A stretch of DNA of 64,000 bases from an uncultured Chlorobiota bacterium (GTDB lineage: Bacteria > Bacteroidota > Ignavibacteria > UBA10030 > UBA6906). The notes beneath the pieces are model-generated. The model had not been told where the DNA came from. It saw only the letters and a program-made list of their open reading frames with translations, and did no database searches. The stretch covers positions 1 to 64,000 of the forward strand of contig CAADGV010000042.1 in assembly GCA_900696645.1 (NCBI GenBank), in the 5' to 3' direction. Of the stretch, positions 53,392 to 61,620 are shown in pieces. Numbering within the stretch: position 1 is the first letter of the stretch; every line of letters begins with the position of its first letter. The translations under genes were made by a program, and so were the position numbers.

Positions 53392-54114
53392 CTACCACTT
53401 TCTTCGTTCGAGGGAAACTGTTGACATCATCAGCAAGAAACCGAGCATGGAGATGAAGTAAATGATGTTGCGCGAATCGATGACGCCGCGGGCAATGCCG
53501 GAATAATGAAAATCCACGCCGAGAAACTCGAGCGTCGATGCGAGAAATGAGGGAAGGTATGGAAGCACTTTATCGACCATAAACACCGCAAAAGCGAAGA
53601 TGAATCCCATGATAAATGCAACGATTTGATTGTCCGTCAGGCTGGACGCGAGAAGTCCGAGCGCAATGAATACACCACCCATCAGCATCAATCCGATGTA
53701 GCCCGTTACCACCTGCCCGAAATCAATCGAGCCGAGAATCGCCATCGTGATGACGTAGAGGAACGTCGGAAGCAAGGCCGCACCGAGTACGACCCACGCC
53801 GCAAGGAATTTGCCGAGGATAATTTCAACGTCTTTGATCGGTTTTGTTGTCAGCAACTCGATTGTGCCGGATTTCCGTTCCTCTGCCAGCAGGCGCATTG
53901 TGATGGCCGGAGCAATTACAAGAAAGAGAATCTTGACAAGCGGCGAATCGAAGATGATGTATAATGAAGCGACGTTGTTCAGAAACAGATTGGTCGAAAA
54001 AAACCAGCCGAGGATTGCAAGAAAGACAACGATAACAACGTACGCCACCGGCGAATTGAAATACGATTTTACCTCGCGCTTGAATATGGGAAGAATGTTG
54101 GGATAGGAGTTCAT
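53392..54114 (-). CDS. ABC-2 type permease, GldF-like
   Basis: 240 aa with six membrane helices. Start FKREVKSYFNSPVAYVVIVV, then APAITMRLLAEERKSGTIEL and LTTKPIKDVEIILGKFLAAW, the ABC-2/GldF signature. It ends FLLMMSTVSLERRKW. Partner of the ATPase encoded at 54604-55548 and followed within 8 bases by the GldG-like gene. The pair forms an ABC exporter of unknown cargo. Confidence 0.9.
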   Translation of the reverse strand: MNSYPNILPIFKREVKSYFNSPVAYVVIVVFLAILGWFFSTNLFLNNVASLYIIFDSPLVKILFLVIAPAITMRLLAEERKSGTIELLTTKPIKDVEIILGKFLAAWVVLGAALLPTFLYVITMAILGSIDFGQVVTGYIGLMLMGGVFIALGLLASSLTDNQIVAFIMGFIFAFAVFMVDKVLPYLPSFLASTLEFLGVDFHYSGIARGVIDSRNIIYFISMLGFLLMMSTVSLERRKW

Positions 54115-54166
54115 GATGCTATGTAGTGAAATAACCTTGTTGTAATGAGTGTTTAGTTGTCAGAGT

Positions 54167-54534
54167 TTAGGATTCCGCTTTCGATTTCATCGCGAGAATG
54201 TAGTTAACAGTCTGTGGAATCAGGTCATCAAGCTTTACCTGAACATCCTTGTAACGTCCGTCCGTGGAAATGAGGTTCTTTGTTTTGCTTTCCACCACCA
54301 CATTGCAGTTTCTTTCGCTGATGCAAGAGCATACTGGAAGAATTTTCTCTGTTCGGCGTACGAATAGCGATAATAGCCCTCGTTCATCGTTGCTGCAATG
54401 CCATCTGCAGAGTCGCAAACTTGCTTACCAACAGTCCATTTCGGGAAACTTTCCCACCTTGATACTTCCTCCCAAACCAGTTCTCCAATCTCCAAGCCAA
54501 GTTTGTAGATTCGAAGTTCCGACAGGTCTTTCAT
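54167..54534 (-). pseudogene. Four-helix-bundle (23S rRNA IVP/S23-type) protein, frameshifted
   Basis: ATG 54534 opens LRIYKLGLEIGELVWEEVSR, QVCDSADGIAATMNEGYYRY and RKFFQYALASAKETAMWWW, the S23 four-helix-bundle pattern. The reading frame then runs into QRTSFPRTDVTRMFR and stops at 54235. The expected last helix (KNLISTDGRYKDVQVKLDDL and VNYILAMKSK) continues in the next frame to TAA at 54167. One base missing from the A-run at 54283-54286 explains it. Related proteins are encoded in the intervening sequence of some 23S rRNAs and as free-standing genes. It splits the ABC operon between the ATPase and permease. Confidence 0.75.
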
Positions 54535-54603
54535 CGTCTACCGGATGCAATACGTGTTTGTGATTTGTTATCGACCTAAACTCTTATCCCTTATCTCTCA
54601 CAC

Positions 54604-55548
54604 CTAAGAAGTTGTCAACTTATGAAACACTTCTTCCAGCGTTGTTGCTTTGCGGTGCATTTCCAAAATCACCCAGCCTTCGGCCACTGCCATCCGGAAC
54701 GCGGATTCACGAACGTCGGCACCCTTCTCCACATGAAGCATGAAGCGCGACGTGCCGTTGGTTTGTCCGAGAAGCTCGACGCTGCCGACGCCGGGAATGC
54801 TTCGCAGCTTCGGCGATATCTGCTGCATCGGATCGGAAATGCCGGAACGCAATTCAAGAGTCAATGACTCGGAGCCGCGGAAATCCTGTTGAAGTTTTTC
54901 CGGTGTGCCGTCGGCAACGATCTTTCCCTCATTAATAATCAACACGCGGTCGCACGTTGCCTGCACTTCCGAAAGAATATGTGTAGAGAGAATTACCGTT
55001 TTTGCGCGGCCAAGCTGTTTGATGAGATTGCGGATTTCAACAATCTGATTTGGGTCGAGTCCGCTGGTGGGCTCGTCGAGAATCAGCACCTCCGGTTCAT
55101 GAATCATCGCTTGCGCAAGCCCGACGCGTTGGCGGTAGCCTTTCGAGAGCTCGCCGATATCCTTGTGCCGCACGCTTTCAAGTCCGCACACATGCACCAT
55201 TTCCTTGATGCGGTGGGAAATCTGCTTCTCTTGCATGCCATGAAGCTGGGCCGCATACTCGAGGTATTCCAACACATTCATCTCGTGGTACAGCGGGTTG
55301 TTCTCCGGCAAGTAGCCGATTTTCTTTCGGACATCGAGGGAGCGTTCCACCGTGCTCAAACCGTCGACCTCCACAGTGCCGGAGGTTTGCGGCATATAGC
55401 AGGTAATAATCTTCATTGTTGTTGTTTTGCCGGCCCCATTTGGGCCGAGGAAGCCCAGAATCTCGCCTGACTTCACATCAAACGAGATTGAATCGACGGC
55501 TTTCTGATCGCCGTACAATTTGGTAAGATTGCGGACTGCAATTGACAT
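54604..55548 (-). CDS. ABC transporter ATPase, GldA-like
   Basis: 314 aa. Walker A LGFLGPNGAGKTTTMKII, signature LSKGYRQRVGLAQAM, Walker B VLILDEPTSGLDPNQI, and switch His in ILSTHILSEVQ. A C-terminal accessory region (PGVGSVELLGQTNGTSRFML) is typical of GldA and similar drug or lipid exporter ATPases. First gene of the unit with the permease, GldG-like and DUF4340 genes. The S23 remnant lies between it and the permease. Confidence 0.95.
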   Translation of the reverse strand: MSIAVRNLTKLYGDQKAVDSISFDVKSGEILGFLGPNGAGKTTTMKIITCYMPQTSGTVEVDGLSTVERSLDVRKKIGYLPENNPLYHEMNVLEYLEYAAQLHGMQEKQISHRIKEMVHVCGLESVRHKDIGELSKGYRQRVGLAQAMIHEPEVLILDEPTSGLDPNQIVEIRNLIKQLGRAKTVILSTHILSEVQATCDRVLIINEGKIVADGTPEKLQQDFRGSESLTLELRSGISDPMQQISPKLRSIPGVGSVELLGQTNGTSRFMLHVEKGADVRESAFRMAVAEGWVILEMHRKATTLEEVFHKLTTS

Positions 55549-55787
55549 AGCACAAGAGTTTTTGTAAGCGAAATTGAACTGCGGATAGTCGTACTTCGAA
55601 GTATTGCTCTCGGATGAGCCCCGCCCGCCAGCCGGAATCTCAAAGCGTAGAAAATCTAAACACGCAAGGAAAAAAAATCAAGAGAAATCGGATGGGCTGC
55701 GTGATACTTCCTGCCCCGGCATCGTCATGGATATTCTCTGAAGATTCCGTACTTTGGTGTGAATAGAAATAGAACGGGATGTCTTTC

Positions 55788-56846
55788 ATGAAAATAAGTA
55801 TGCAAATGTTGACAACGTTGTTGCTGCTTTGTTCTCTTTCGATATTGCCGGCGTGTGCGCAGGATATCCCTCAGTTTTCCGACCGGCATCTTCAATTTCC
55901 GAAGATTACAAGCAAGGCGCTGGAAGAAAACCTGATTGGCGATCCGCATGTACGTGAGATGTGTGTCCTCCTTCCGCCATCCTATTTTCAATCAACAAGA
56001 AACCGCTATCCCGTCGTCTATTATCTGCACGGATTGGGAATGCGTGAGGACGGGCATCGTGAGAGTGTCGGGAGGTTTCAGCAATTGTTTCAGCTAATGA
56101 GGGATCGCAAGCTTCCTGAAATGATATTGGTTGCCATTGACGGCACAACGTCGTTCGGTGGCAGTTACTACGTCAACTCTCCGACGATCGGAAATTTTGA
56201 AGACTATGTTGCGCGTGAGATAGTCGCGTTGGTGGATAGCTCCTTCAGAACGAATCCGGGGCGGCAGTGGCGTGCCATCGCGGGTTTCTCCATGGGCGGA
56301 TACGGGGCGATCAAGTTCGGCATGAAGCACAGCGACGTGTTCGGGCAGGTGGGGAGTTTGAGCGGAAGCCCGTTGTCAATCCGCTACCGGAAATCCATCT
56401 ATCGCAAAGCTCTTGCCGGGCACAGTCGACCGGCACATATTCTGGAACTCAGAGAAAAGATTCCGTTCGAGAAAAACTGGTCGCTTGCAGCCGCGTATGC
56501 GAAAGCGGCGGCGTTATCTCCCAACCCGCGGAAACCCCAGTTGTTTCTCGACCTTCCATTCCAATCAGGTTCGGATGATCGGGACCCCGTTTGGAAGAAG
56601 TGGATGGATGAAGACCCGCTTTCGCTTGTTGGCCGTTATCGGGACGAACTCTCTTCTCTCGATCAAATCTATATCGATCACGGGGAGGATGAAACAACGC
56701 TCGGAACGGAGGATTTTCTGCGCGAGCTTGTCCGCTACGGCATCGGGCACACGCATTTCATTTTTCGCGGCGACCATACGGATGAACTGTTCGTGCGCCA
56801 TTTGAGAATGTTGCGATTTCTTTCCGCCCGCTGGATGGGGGAGTAG
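55788..56846 (+). CDS. Exported esterase of the alpha/beta-hydrolase (esterase D) type
   Basis: 352 aa from ATG 55788 (CGGGA upstream; ATG 55779 also in frame). Signal region MLTTLLLLCSLSILPACAQ; the Cys just before the cleavage point could make it a lipoprotein. Fold motifs: YPVVYYLHGLGMREDG (oxyanion His-Gly), IAGFSMGGYGAIKFGMKHSD with the Ser nucleophile in GFSMGG, and YIDHGEDETTLG and FRGDHTDELF with the Asp/His side. Probable carboxylesterase or feruloyl-esterase-like enzyme; substrate unknown. Confidence 0.88.
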   Translation: MKISMQMLTTLLLLCSLSILPACAQDIPQFSDRHLQFPKITSKALEENLIGDPHVREMCVLLPPSYFQSTRNRYPVVYYLHGLGMREDGHRESVGRFQQLFQLMRDRKLPEMILVAIDGTTSFGGSYYVNSPTIGNFEDYVAREIVALVDSSFRTNPGRQWRAIAGFSMGGYGAIKFGMKHSDVFGQVGSLSGSPLSIRYRKSIYRKALAGHSRPAHILELREKIPFEKNWSLAAAYAKAAALSPNPRKPQLFLDLPFQSGSDDRDPVWKKWMDEDPLSLVGRYRDELSSLDQIYIDHGEDETTLGTEDFLRELVRYGIGHTHFIFRGDHTDELFVRHLRMLRFLSARWMGE

Positions 56847-56926
56847 GGCGCGCAAGTCGGACACCGGGTAAACTTACCGCGCCACGCAGATGTCTGTCGA
56901 AAACTCTCCTGAGTCCGAGCGCCGGC

Positions 56927-57277
56927 TCAGTATGGTCGTCGCCCGCCGCCGCCACCCCTGTTCCCGCCACCACCATATCCTCCTCTGTTACCACCGCCGA
57001 ACCCGCCCCCTCTGCCACCGCGTCCTCCGCTCTCGGATTTCGGCCGGGCTTCGTTCACGGTCAATGCGCGCCCCATCAATTCTTTTCCGTTCAATGCTTC
57101 GATTGCGGCTTCGGCCTCTGATTTCTTAGACATTTCCACGAATCCGAATCCCTTGGACTCGCCGCTGAACTTGTCCTTGATGACGTTGACAGACATGATC
57201 TTGCCGAATGGTTCGAAGAGCTGCTGCAGATCGCTATCGCCTGCTTCACGCGATAGATTGCCCACGAATAGTTTCAT
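56927..57277 (-). CDS. RRM-domain RNA-binding protein
   Basis: 116 aa from ATG 57277 with AAGGAG 8 bases upstream. One RNA recognition motif: RNP2-like LFVGNLS near the start and RNP1-like KGFGFVEM in the middle. The tail is Gly/Arg-rich (RGGRGGGFGGGNRGGYGGGG). Such single-RRM proteins occur in cyanobacteria and many FCB species and are often cold-induced. Likely binds RNA broadly. Confidence 0.93.
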   Translation of the reverse strand: MKLFVGNLSREAGDSDLQQLFEPFGKIMSVNVIKDKFSGESKGFGFVEMSKKSEAEAAIEALNGKELMGRALTVNEARPKSESGGRGGRGGGFGGGNRGGYGGGGNRGGGGGRRPY

Positions 57278-57460
57278 ACCGGACTCCTTGTTTGAGTGAT
57301 AAGTGATATTCCAACTGTGTGCATGTCGTTCGGCACGAAAATGAGCCGGAAGGCAGCAGGTTGAACTTGTGACGAAAACCGGAATAGACAATCCCTTGTT
57401 CATAACAGAATACAAAAAAGGGAGATGAATCCCAATTTATTTTCCATTGAGATTAATCTG

Positions 57461-58852
57461 CTACACTCTGGGTCGCTTTTTATGCCATTCCGTTACAGAC
57501 TGGTACACATGCGCCATCGCCAGCACATCGGCTTCGGCAAACGGCCGCCCGATGATTTTCAGCCCGATCGGCAGCTTCTTTTTGCTGAAACCGCAGGGAA
57601 CAGAAACGGCGGGCAACCCGACGAGATTTTCAACCGCTTCAATCGTGTTGCCGCCACCGAAGATGGATTGCATGTCGGCTTCAATCGGCGGGGCGCATTG
57701 CAGCGTGCTCGAGCCGAGGATGATGTCGTATTGTGTGAACAGTTGCGCAATGTCGTGAGAAATTCTTGTCCGAATGCGTTGACAGCGCAGATAATCCACG
57801 GCAGTGATAAGCTGGGCTCCCAACAACTCGCCCCGTCGATCGGGATCGATGATGCCCGATACTTTTCCCGCCTTCACAAGCGGCTCGAACGCCGAGGCTT
57901 CTTCGGCCGAGATGATCGTTCCCGCAACTGTTTCGTAAGGGTGACCGGGAAGCTGAATTTCGTTCGGGTCAAGTCCGAGTTGTTTGAAAATATCCAGGGC
58001 TTGCCTGAACGCAGCCGCAACATCCGGCTCACCCCAAGTTTCATAATCCTCCTTCACAAATCCCACGCGGAATTTTGCAATGTTTTCGCGTGATCTGTTG
58101 GCAACAAATCTAAACGGCGCCTGCACCGTCGTTGCGTCGCCATCATCACGTCCGTGAAGAATTGAAAACACCGTTGCAGCATCTGCGGCATTGCGGCACA
58201 ACGGGCCGACTTTGTCCATCGTCCACGAGAGCGCCATTGCTCCTGCACGGCTGATGCGTCCGAATGTCGGACGTAATCCTGTTATCCCGCAGAATGAGGA
58301 GGGCGTCATGATGCTGCCCCAGGTTTCGGTACCGAGCGCGAAGACGCAGAGTCCCGCCGCAACGGCCGCCCCGGAGCCGCTTGACGAACCGCCCGACCAT
58401 CGTGTAAGATCCCACGGCGTCCGGCACGCGCCGGTTGCGGTTGCCGTCGGTGGGCCCCCTGCAAGTTCGCTCATCGCTGCTTTGCCGAGGAGAATTGCCC
58501 CGGCCTCGCGCAGCTTCTTGACAACTGCCGCGTCTTCATCTATAACCTGCTCGGCATACGGCCTCGCTCCCCATGTCGTCAGATATCCTTTTACCGCAAA
58601 CAGATCCTTCGTCGCGTAGGGAATGCCGTGCAATGGGCCGCGATACAAACCTGAGTTGATTTCACGCTCTGCCTGACGCGCCTGCTGCAATGCAAGATCT
58701 GTTGTTACTATTACGAACGCGTTCAGCTTCGGCGAGAGCTTTTCAATTCTCTTCAGATACTCTTCTGTGAGTTTGACGGGAGAGAGTTTCTTGCGTTTGA
58801 TGAGTTTCGCCAACTCGGAGATGGGCAAATACAGCACTTCTTCGGCAATCAT
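57461..58852 (-). CDS. Amidase signature family protein (GatA-like)
   Basis: 463 aa. Ser-cis-Ser-Lys triad is visible: Lys in IPYATKDLFAVKGY, Ser in RWSGGSSSGSGAAVAAGLC, and Ser in GTETWGSIMTPSSFCGITGL. Typical AS-family layout, with substrates ranging from amides to Glu-tRNA. The usual GatA motif here would be SDTGGS; ETWGS is a variant, so it is more likely a general amidase than GatA. Overlaps the Tat-signal gene by 4 bases. Confidence 0.92.
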   Translation of the reverse strand: MIAEEVLYLPISELAKLIKRKKLSPVKLTEEYLKRIEKLSPKLNAFVIVTTDLALQQARQAEREINSGLYRGPLHGIPYATKDLFAVKGYLTTWGARPYAEQVIDEDAAVVKKLREAGAILLGKAAMSELAGGPPTATATGACRTPWDLTRWSGGSSSGSGAAVAAGLCVFALGTETWGSIMTPSSFCGITGLRPTFGRISRAGAMALSWTMDKVGPLCRNAADAATVFSILHGRDDGDATTVQAPFRFVANRSRENIAKFRVGFVKEDYETWGEPDVAAAFRQALDIFKQLGLDPNEIQLPGHPYETVAGTIISAEEASAFEPLVKAGKVSGIIDPDRRGELLGAQLITAVDYLRCQRIRTRISHDIAQLFTQYDIILGSSTLQCAPPIEADMQSIFGGGNTIEAVENLVGLPAVSVPCGFSKKKLPIGLKIIGRPFAEADVLAMAHVYQSVTEWHKKRPRV

Positions 58853-59151
58853 CTCTTCACAGCTCCGTTCTCCCCTTTTGCTTTCGGACTCGAAAAAATG
58901 AAATCGGGCGGGAGGTTGTTGGGCAGATCTGTTTCCCGTAACGCTTTCATATTCTTTTCGTGATTCATGAGGAACTTGCTTGCAAGCTGCTTATCTTCAA
59001 CCGACAGCGTGTAGCCCGCAATACTGTCCGGGAGATCAATGACGGGTTCGGGGTTCGAGGTTTGCGAGAGAATTGGCGGATGCTCGATCAACGAAAAAGC
59101 GCCGGCTGCAAGCAATTTCTTGCCGAATGAACGGCGGGAAAGTCTATTCAT
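58849..59151 (-). CDS. Tat-signal small protein coupled to the amidase
   Basis: 100 aa. GGAGGAG before ATG 59151; start NRLSRRSFGKKLLAAGAFSL is a twin-arginine signal. The mature part is a short polar domain (IDLPDSIAGYTLSVEDKQLA SKFLMNHEKNMKALRETDLP) with no catalytic residue. It overlaps the amidase start (ATGA). It looks like a leader piece that some relatives may carry on one chain with the amidase; this is inference. It could bring the amidase out as a partner. Confidence 0.7.
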   Translation of the reverse strand: MNRLSRRSFGKKLLAAGAFSLIEHPPILSQTSNPEPVIDLPDSIAGYTLSVEDKQLASKFLMNHEKNMKALRETDLPNNLPPDFIFSSPKAKGENGAVKR

Positions 59152-59205
59152 AAAGGCTCCTCCAAAATGAAAACCAGGCGACACAAAGGCGCGAAGAGAG
59201 TGTAT

Positions 59206-60003
59206 TTAGGCTTGTGTCTTTATGTGTTCCGAGACGATGTTCCCGTTGCTGCTTTGGAAGAATGGGAGTGCAATATCCAGAAACGCAATCTTCTGTACGA
59301 ACTGCATGGGGTGACGCGTATCGGCAAAAACATTCAGTCTTCCGTTCGGAAGCTCTGCTGCAAGTCGCTCTGCTTCATCATGCGGAATCATCTCATCCGA
59401 ATCTCCCACGGAAACAAGTACAGGAAAGTCCGCAAGATTGACGGCATTTTCGGTGAGGCCCTCGTCCGGCATGGTTTCGATGAATTCCTTCGCTGAGGCA
59501 AGCAGGGCCTTCCACCCGTCATCACCATTTGCGGGCGCATGATCTTGCTGAAGTTGGGCCGCCCATCTCGGGACTTTCTCAAGCATCTTTTCCAGATTGA
59601 AATCTTTGACAGTCGAAGCAACAGCTTCCGGCGTCCAATAGAATTTCGTAGCGTGCATCAACAGCGATTGAACTCTGCCCGGATGTTGAATGCCGAACGC
59701 AAGCCCCACGTATCCTCCGAGACTGTAGCCGCAGATGCGCGCCGAATCGATCTGCAATGTTTCGTACAACGAAAACAGATCGGCGAGGAGTTGATGGAGA
59801 CGAATCCGGCCGGAGGGATTGTTCGTTCTTCCGTGTCCGCGCAAGTCAACAGCAATCACATGAAACTGGCGGGCGAAGTCGGGGATGAACCGCCGCCACT
59901 GACTTTCTATCGTGCCGAGAAGTCCGGGCAACAGAATCAGCGGCTCCCCGGAGCCGTGTTCTTCATAATAGATGGCGCAATCTTTTGAGGAAATCAAAGA
60001 CAT
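59206..60003 (-). CDS. Alpha/beta-hydrolase fold enzyme
   Basis: 265 aa from ATG 60003. Motifs: GEPLILLPGLLGTIESQW (oxyanion side), VIAVDLRGHGRTNN, nucleophile ICGYSLGGYVGLAFG, VSVGDSDEMIPHDEAERL with the acid, and the His in FADTRHPMQF. No signal peptide. Could be an ester hydrolase, haloperoxidase-like or lactonase; not readable. Divergent from the GroES-like gene with 137 bases between starts. Confidence 0.9.
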   Translation of the reverse strand: MSLISSKDCAIYYEEHGSGEPLILLPGLLGTIESQWRRFIPDFARQFHVIAVDLRGHGRTNNPSGRIRLHQLLADLFSLYETLQIDSARICGYSLGGYVGLAFGIQHPGRVQSLLMHATKFYWTPEAVASTVKDFNLEKMLEKVPRWAAQLQQDHAPANGDDGWKALLASAKEFIETMPDEGLTENAVNLADFPVLVSVGDSDEMIPHDEAERLAAELPNGRLNVFADTRHPMQFVQKIAFLDIALPFFQSSNGNIVSEHIKTQA

Positions 60004-60140
60004 GAGTCGAGCAGAGGAATTGGGCTGAATTGAATTCCTGAAAGTATACAACAGCACGGCCTGAGATTCAAGCCTGTTTGCCCATCCGAGCCGAATTTTG
60101 TATGTTGTGTTGTAGTGATGCAACAGACATCAGAGAAGTC

Positions 60141-60518
60141 ATGCCCATTCAACTCAAAAAGCAAATGATAGTTGTCGGTGATCGCGTTCTCATTGAACTC
60201 GACACCGGCCAGGACAAGACGAAAGCCGGACTCTATCTACCCGAAACTGTTCGTGAGAAAGACAAGGTTGCAACGGGACGCGTCGTTAAAGTCGGGCCCG
60301 GATACGCCGTGCCGAACCCGAACTACACGGATGACGAGCCTTGGTCAAAACCCAAAGACCCGGCACGTTACATTCCGCTTCAAGTGAAAGAACTCGACCA
60401 AGTCTTGTTCCTGCGCGAGCAGGCAATCGAGGTTGAGTTTCAAGAGAAGAAATACCTTGTCGTTCCGCAGACGGCGATCCTCATGATCGTGAGGGACGAA
60501 CTTCACGAGGAAATTTAG
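60141..60518 (+). CDS. GroES-like co-chaperonin, stand-alone
   Basis: 125 aa from ATG 60141 with AGAGAAG nearby. Cpn10-fold landmarks: VVGDRVLIELDTGQDKTKAG and LYLPETVREKDKVATGRVVK, then VGPGYAVPNPNY. The end VLFLREQAIEVEFQEKKYLV and VPQTAILMIVRDE matches. It is longer than ordinary GroES (about 95 aa) because of an insert around NPNYTDDEPWSKPKDPARYI. No groEL is beside it, so this is likely a paralogous co-chaperonin. Confidence 0.82.
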   Translation: MPIQLKKQMIVVGDRVLIELDTGQDKTKAGLYLPETVREKDKVATGRVVKVGPGYAVPNPNYTDDEPWSKPKDPARYIPLQVKELDQVLFLREQAIEVEFQEKKYLVVPQTAILMIVRDELHEEI

Positions 60519-60765
60519 CTCGCTTTCAGAGAATATCTACTCCTTGATTTGCCCAAACGGAGGCATTTCCGCTGTTCTACGCCCTCCCAAGAATAAGAAT
60601 TCACTTCCCACATTTGGTCAGAAGAGCCATTCCGCCCAAAAACTAATACTCAAAAATGGAGATTTTGGCTGTTTTCTGCAGAATTCCGTGGCACAATGGT
60701 TGACCTGTTTGCCTGCTGTAGGCATTCTCAACAACTGGTTAGTCACAATCGCAAAGGGGAAAAGC

Positions 60766-61620
60766 GTGTTTCGGATTGTTGCCAAGCAGCAGCTCGCACC
60801 AACGATAACCAAATACATCATTGAAGCACCATTTATTGCCCGCAAACGTAAAGCGGGCAATTTTGTCATTATCCGAGTGATGGAGGGGGGCGAGCGGATT
60901 CCGCTGACGATTGTGGACAGCGATCCCGCGGCGGGGACCATCACGCTCATCGTCCAGGCAATCGGCAAAACGACGAAGCTTCTGGCGACAAAGCGGGAAG
61001 GCGAGTTCATCAAGGACGTGCTCGGCCCTCTCGGCAATCCGACGCCCATCAACAATCACGGAACAGTTGCATGCGTTGGAGGCGGAGTAGGTACCGCCGA
61101 ACTGCTGCCCATTGCCAAGGCATTGTACGTTGCGGGCAACACTATCTATTCTATTATCGGCGGCAGAACGAGAGAGTTGGCGATTCTTGAAGAAGAGATG
61201 AAGAGTTGTTCTCAAGAAGTCTATGTCACAACGGATGACGGTTCGTACGGTCGCAAGGGACTCGTTACCGATCAGTTGAAAGATTTGCTTGACGGAGATT
61301 TCGGAATCAAAGCCGTGTATGCCATCGGGCCGCTGCCGATGATGAAGGCGGTCGCAAATCTTACCAGACAATACAATGTCCATACACTCGTCAGTCTGAA
61401 TGCCATTATGGTTGACGGAACCGGAATGTGCGGCGGATGCCGCGTGTCGGTAGGCGGAGAGATGAAGTTTGCCTGCGTTGACGGGCCGGAGTTCGATGCC
61501 CATCTTGTGGATTTTGATGAGATGATTATGCGCAACCGGACGTATATTGATTTGGAAAAGGAATCTGATCACCGCTGTAATGTGTACAAGCAGGCGGATG
61601 CAATGGAGGGAGTTGCCTGA
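60766..61620 (+). CDS. nfnA: NfnA/SudB-like FAD/NAD-binding ferredoxin reductase subunit
   Basis: GTG 60766 with AAGGGGA upstream gives 284 aa, the usual length; an ATG at 60544 would add 74 unrelated residues. FAD side KRKAGNFVIIRVMEGGERIP LTI, NAD site CVGGGVGTAELLPIAKAL, and the [2Fe-2S] Cys in GTGMCGGCRVSVGGEMKFAC. Pairs with the glutamate-synthase-like subunit to form an electron-bifurcating NADH-dependent ferredoxin:NADP reductase or sulfide dehydrogenase. Couples to nfnB by a 1-base overlap. Confidence 0.92.
   Translation: MFRIVAKQQLAPTITKYIIEAPFIARKRKAGNFVIIRVMEGGERIPLTIVDSDPAAGTITLIVQAIGKTTKLLATKREGEFIKDVLGPLGNPTPINNHGTVACVGGGVGTAELLPIAKALYVAGNTIYSIIGGRTRELAILEEEMKSCSQEVYVTTDDGSYGRKGLVTDQLKDLLDGDFGIKAVYAIGPLPMMKAVANLTRQYNVHTLVSLNAIMVDGTGMCGGCRVSVGGEMKFACVDGPEFDAHLVDFDEMIMRNRTYIDLEKESDHRCNVYKQADAMEGVA

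Noticed and set aside
60692-60708. Sigma-54-like TGGCAC-N5-TTGA sequence before nfnA
   Set aside because: The -12 element has GA in place of the needed GC, and no activator site is seen nearby.
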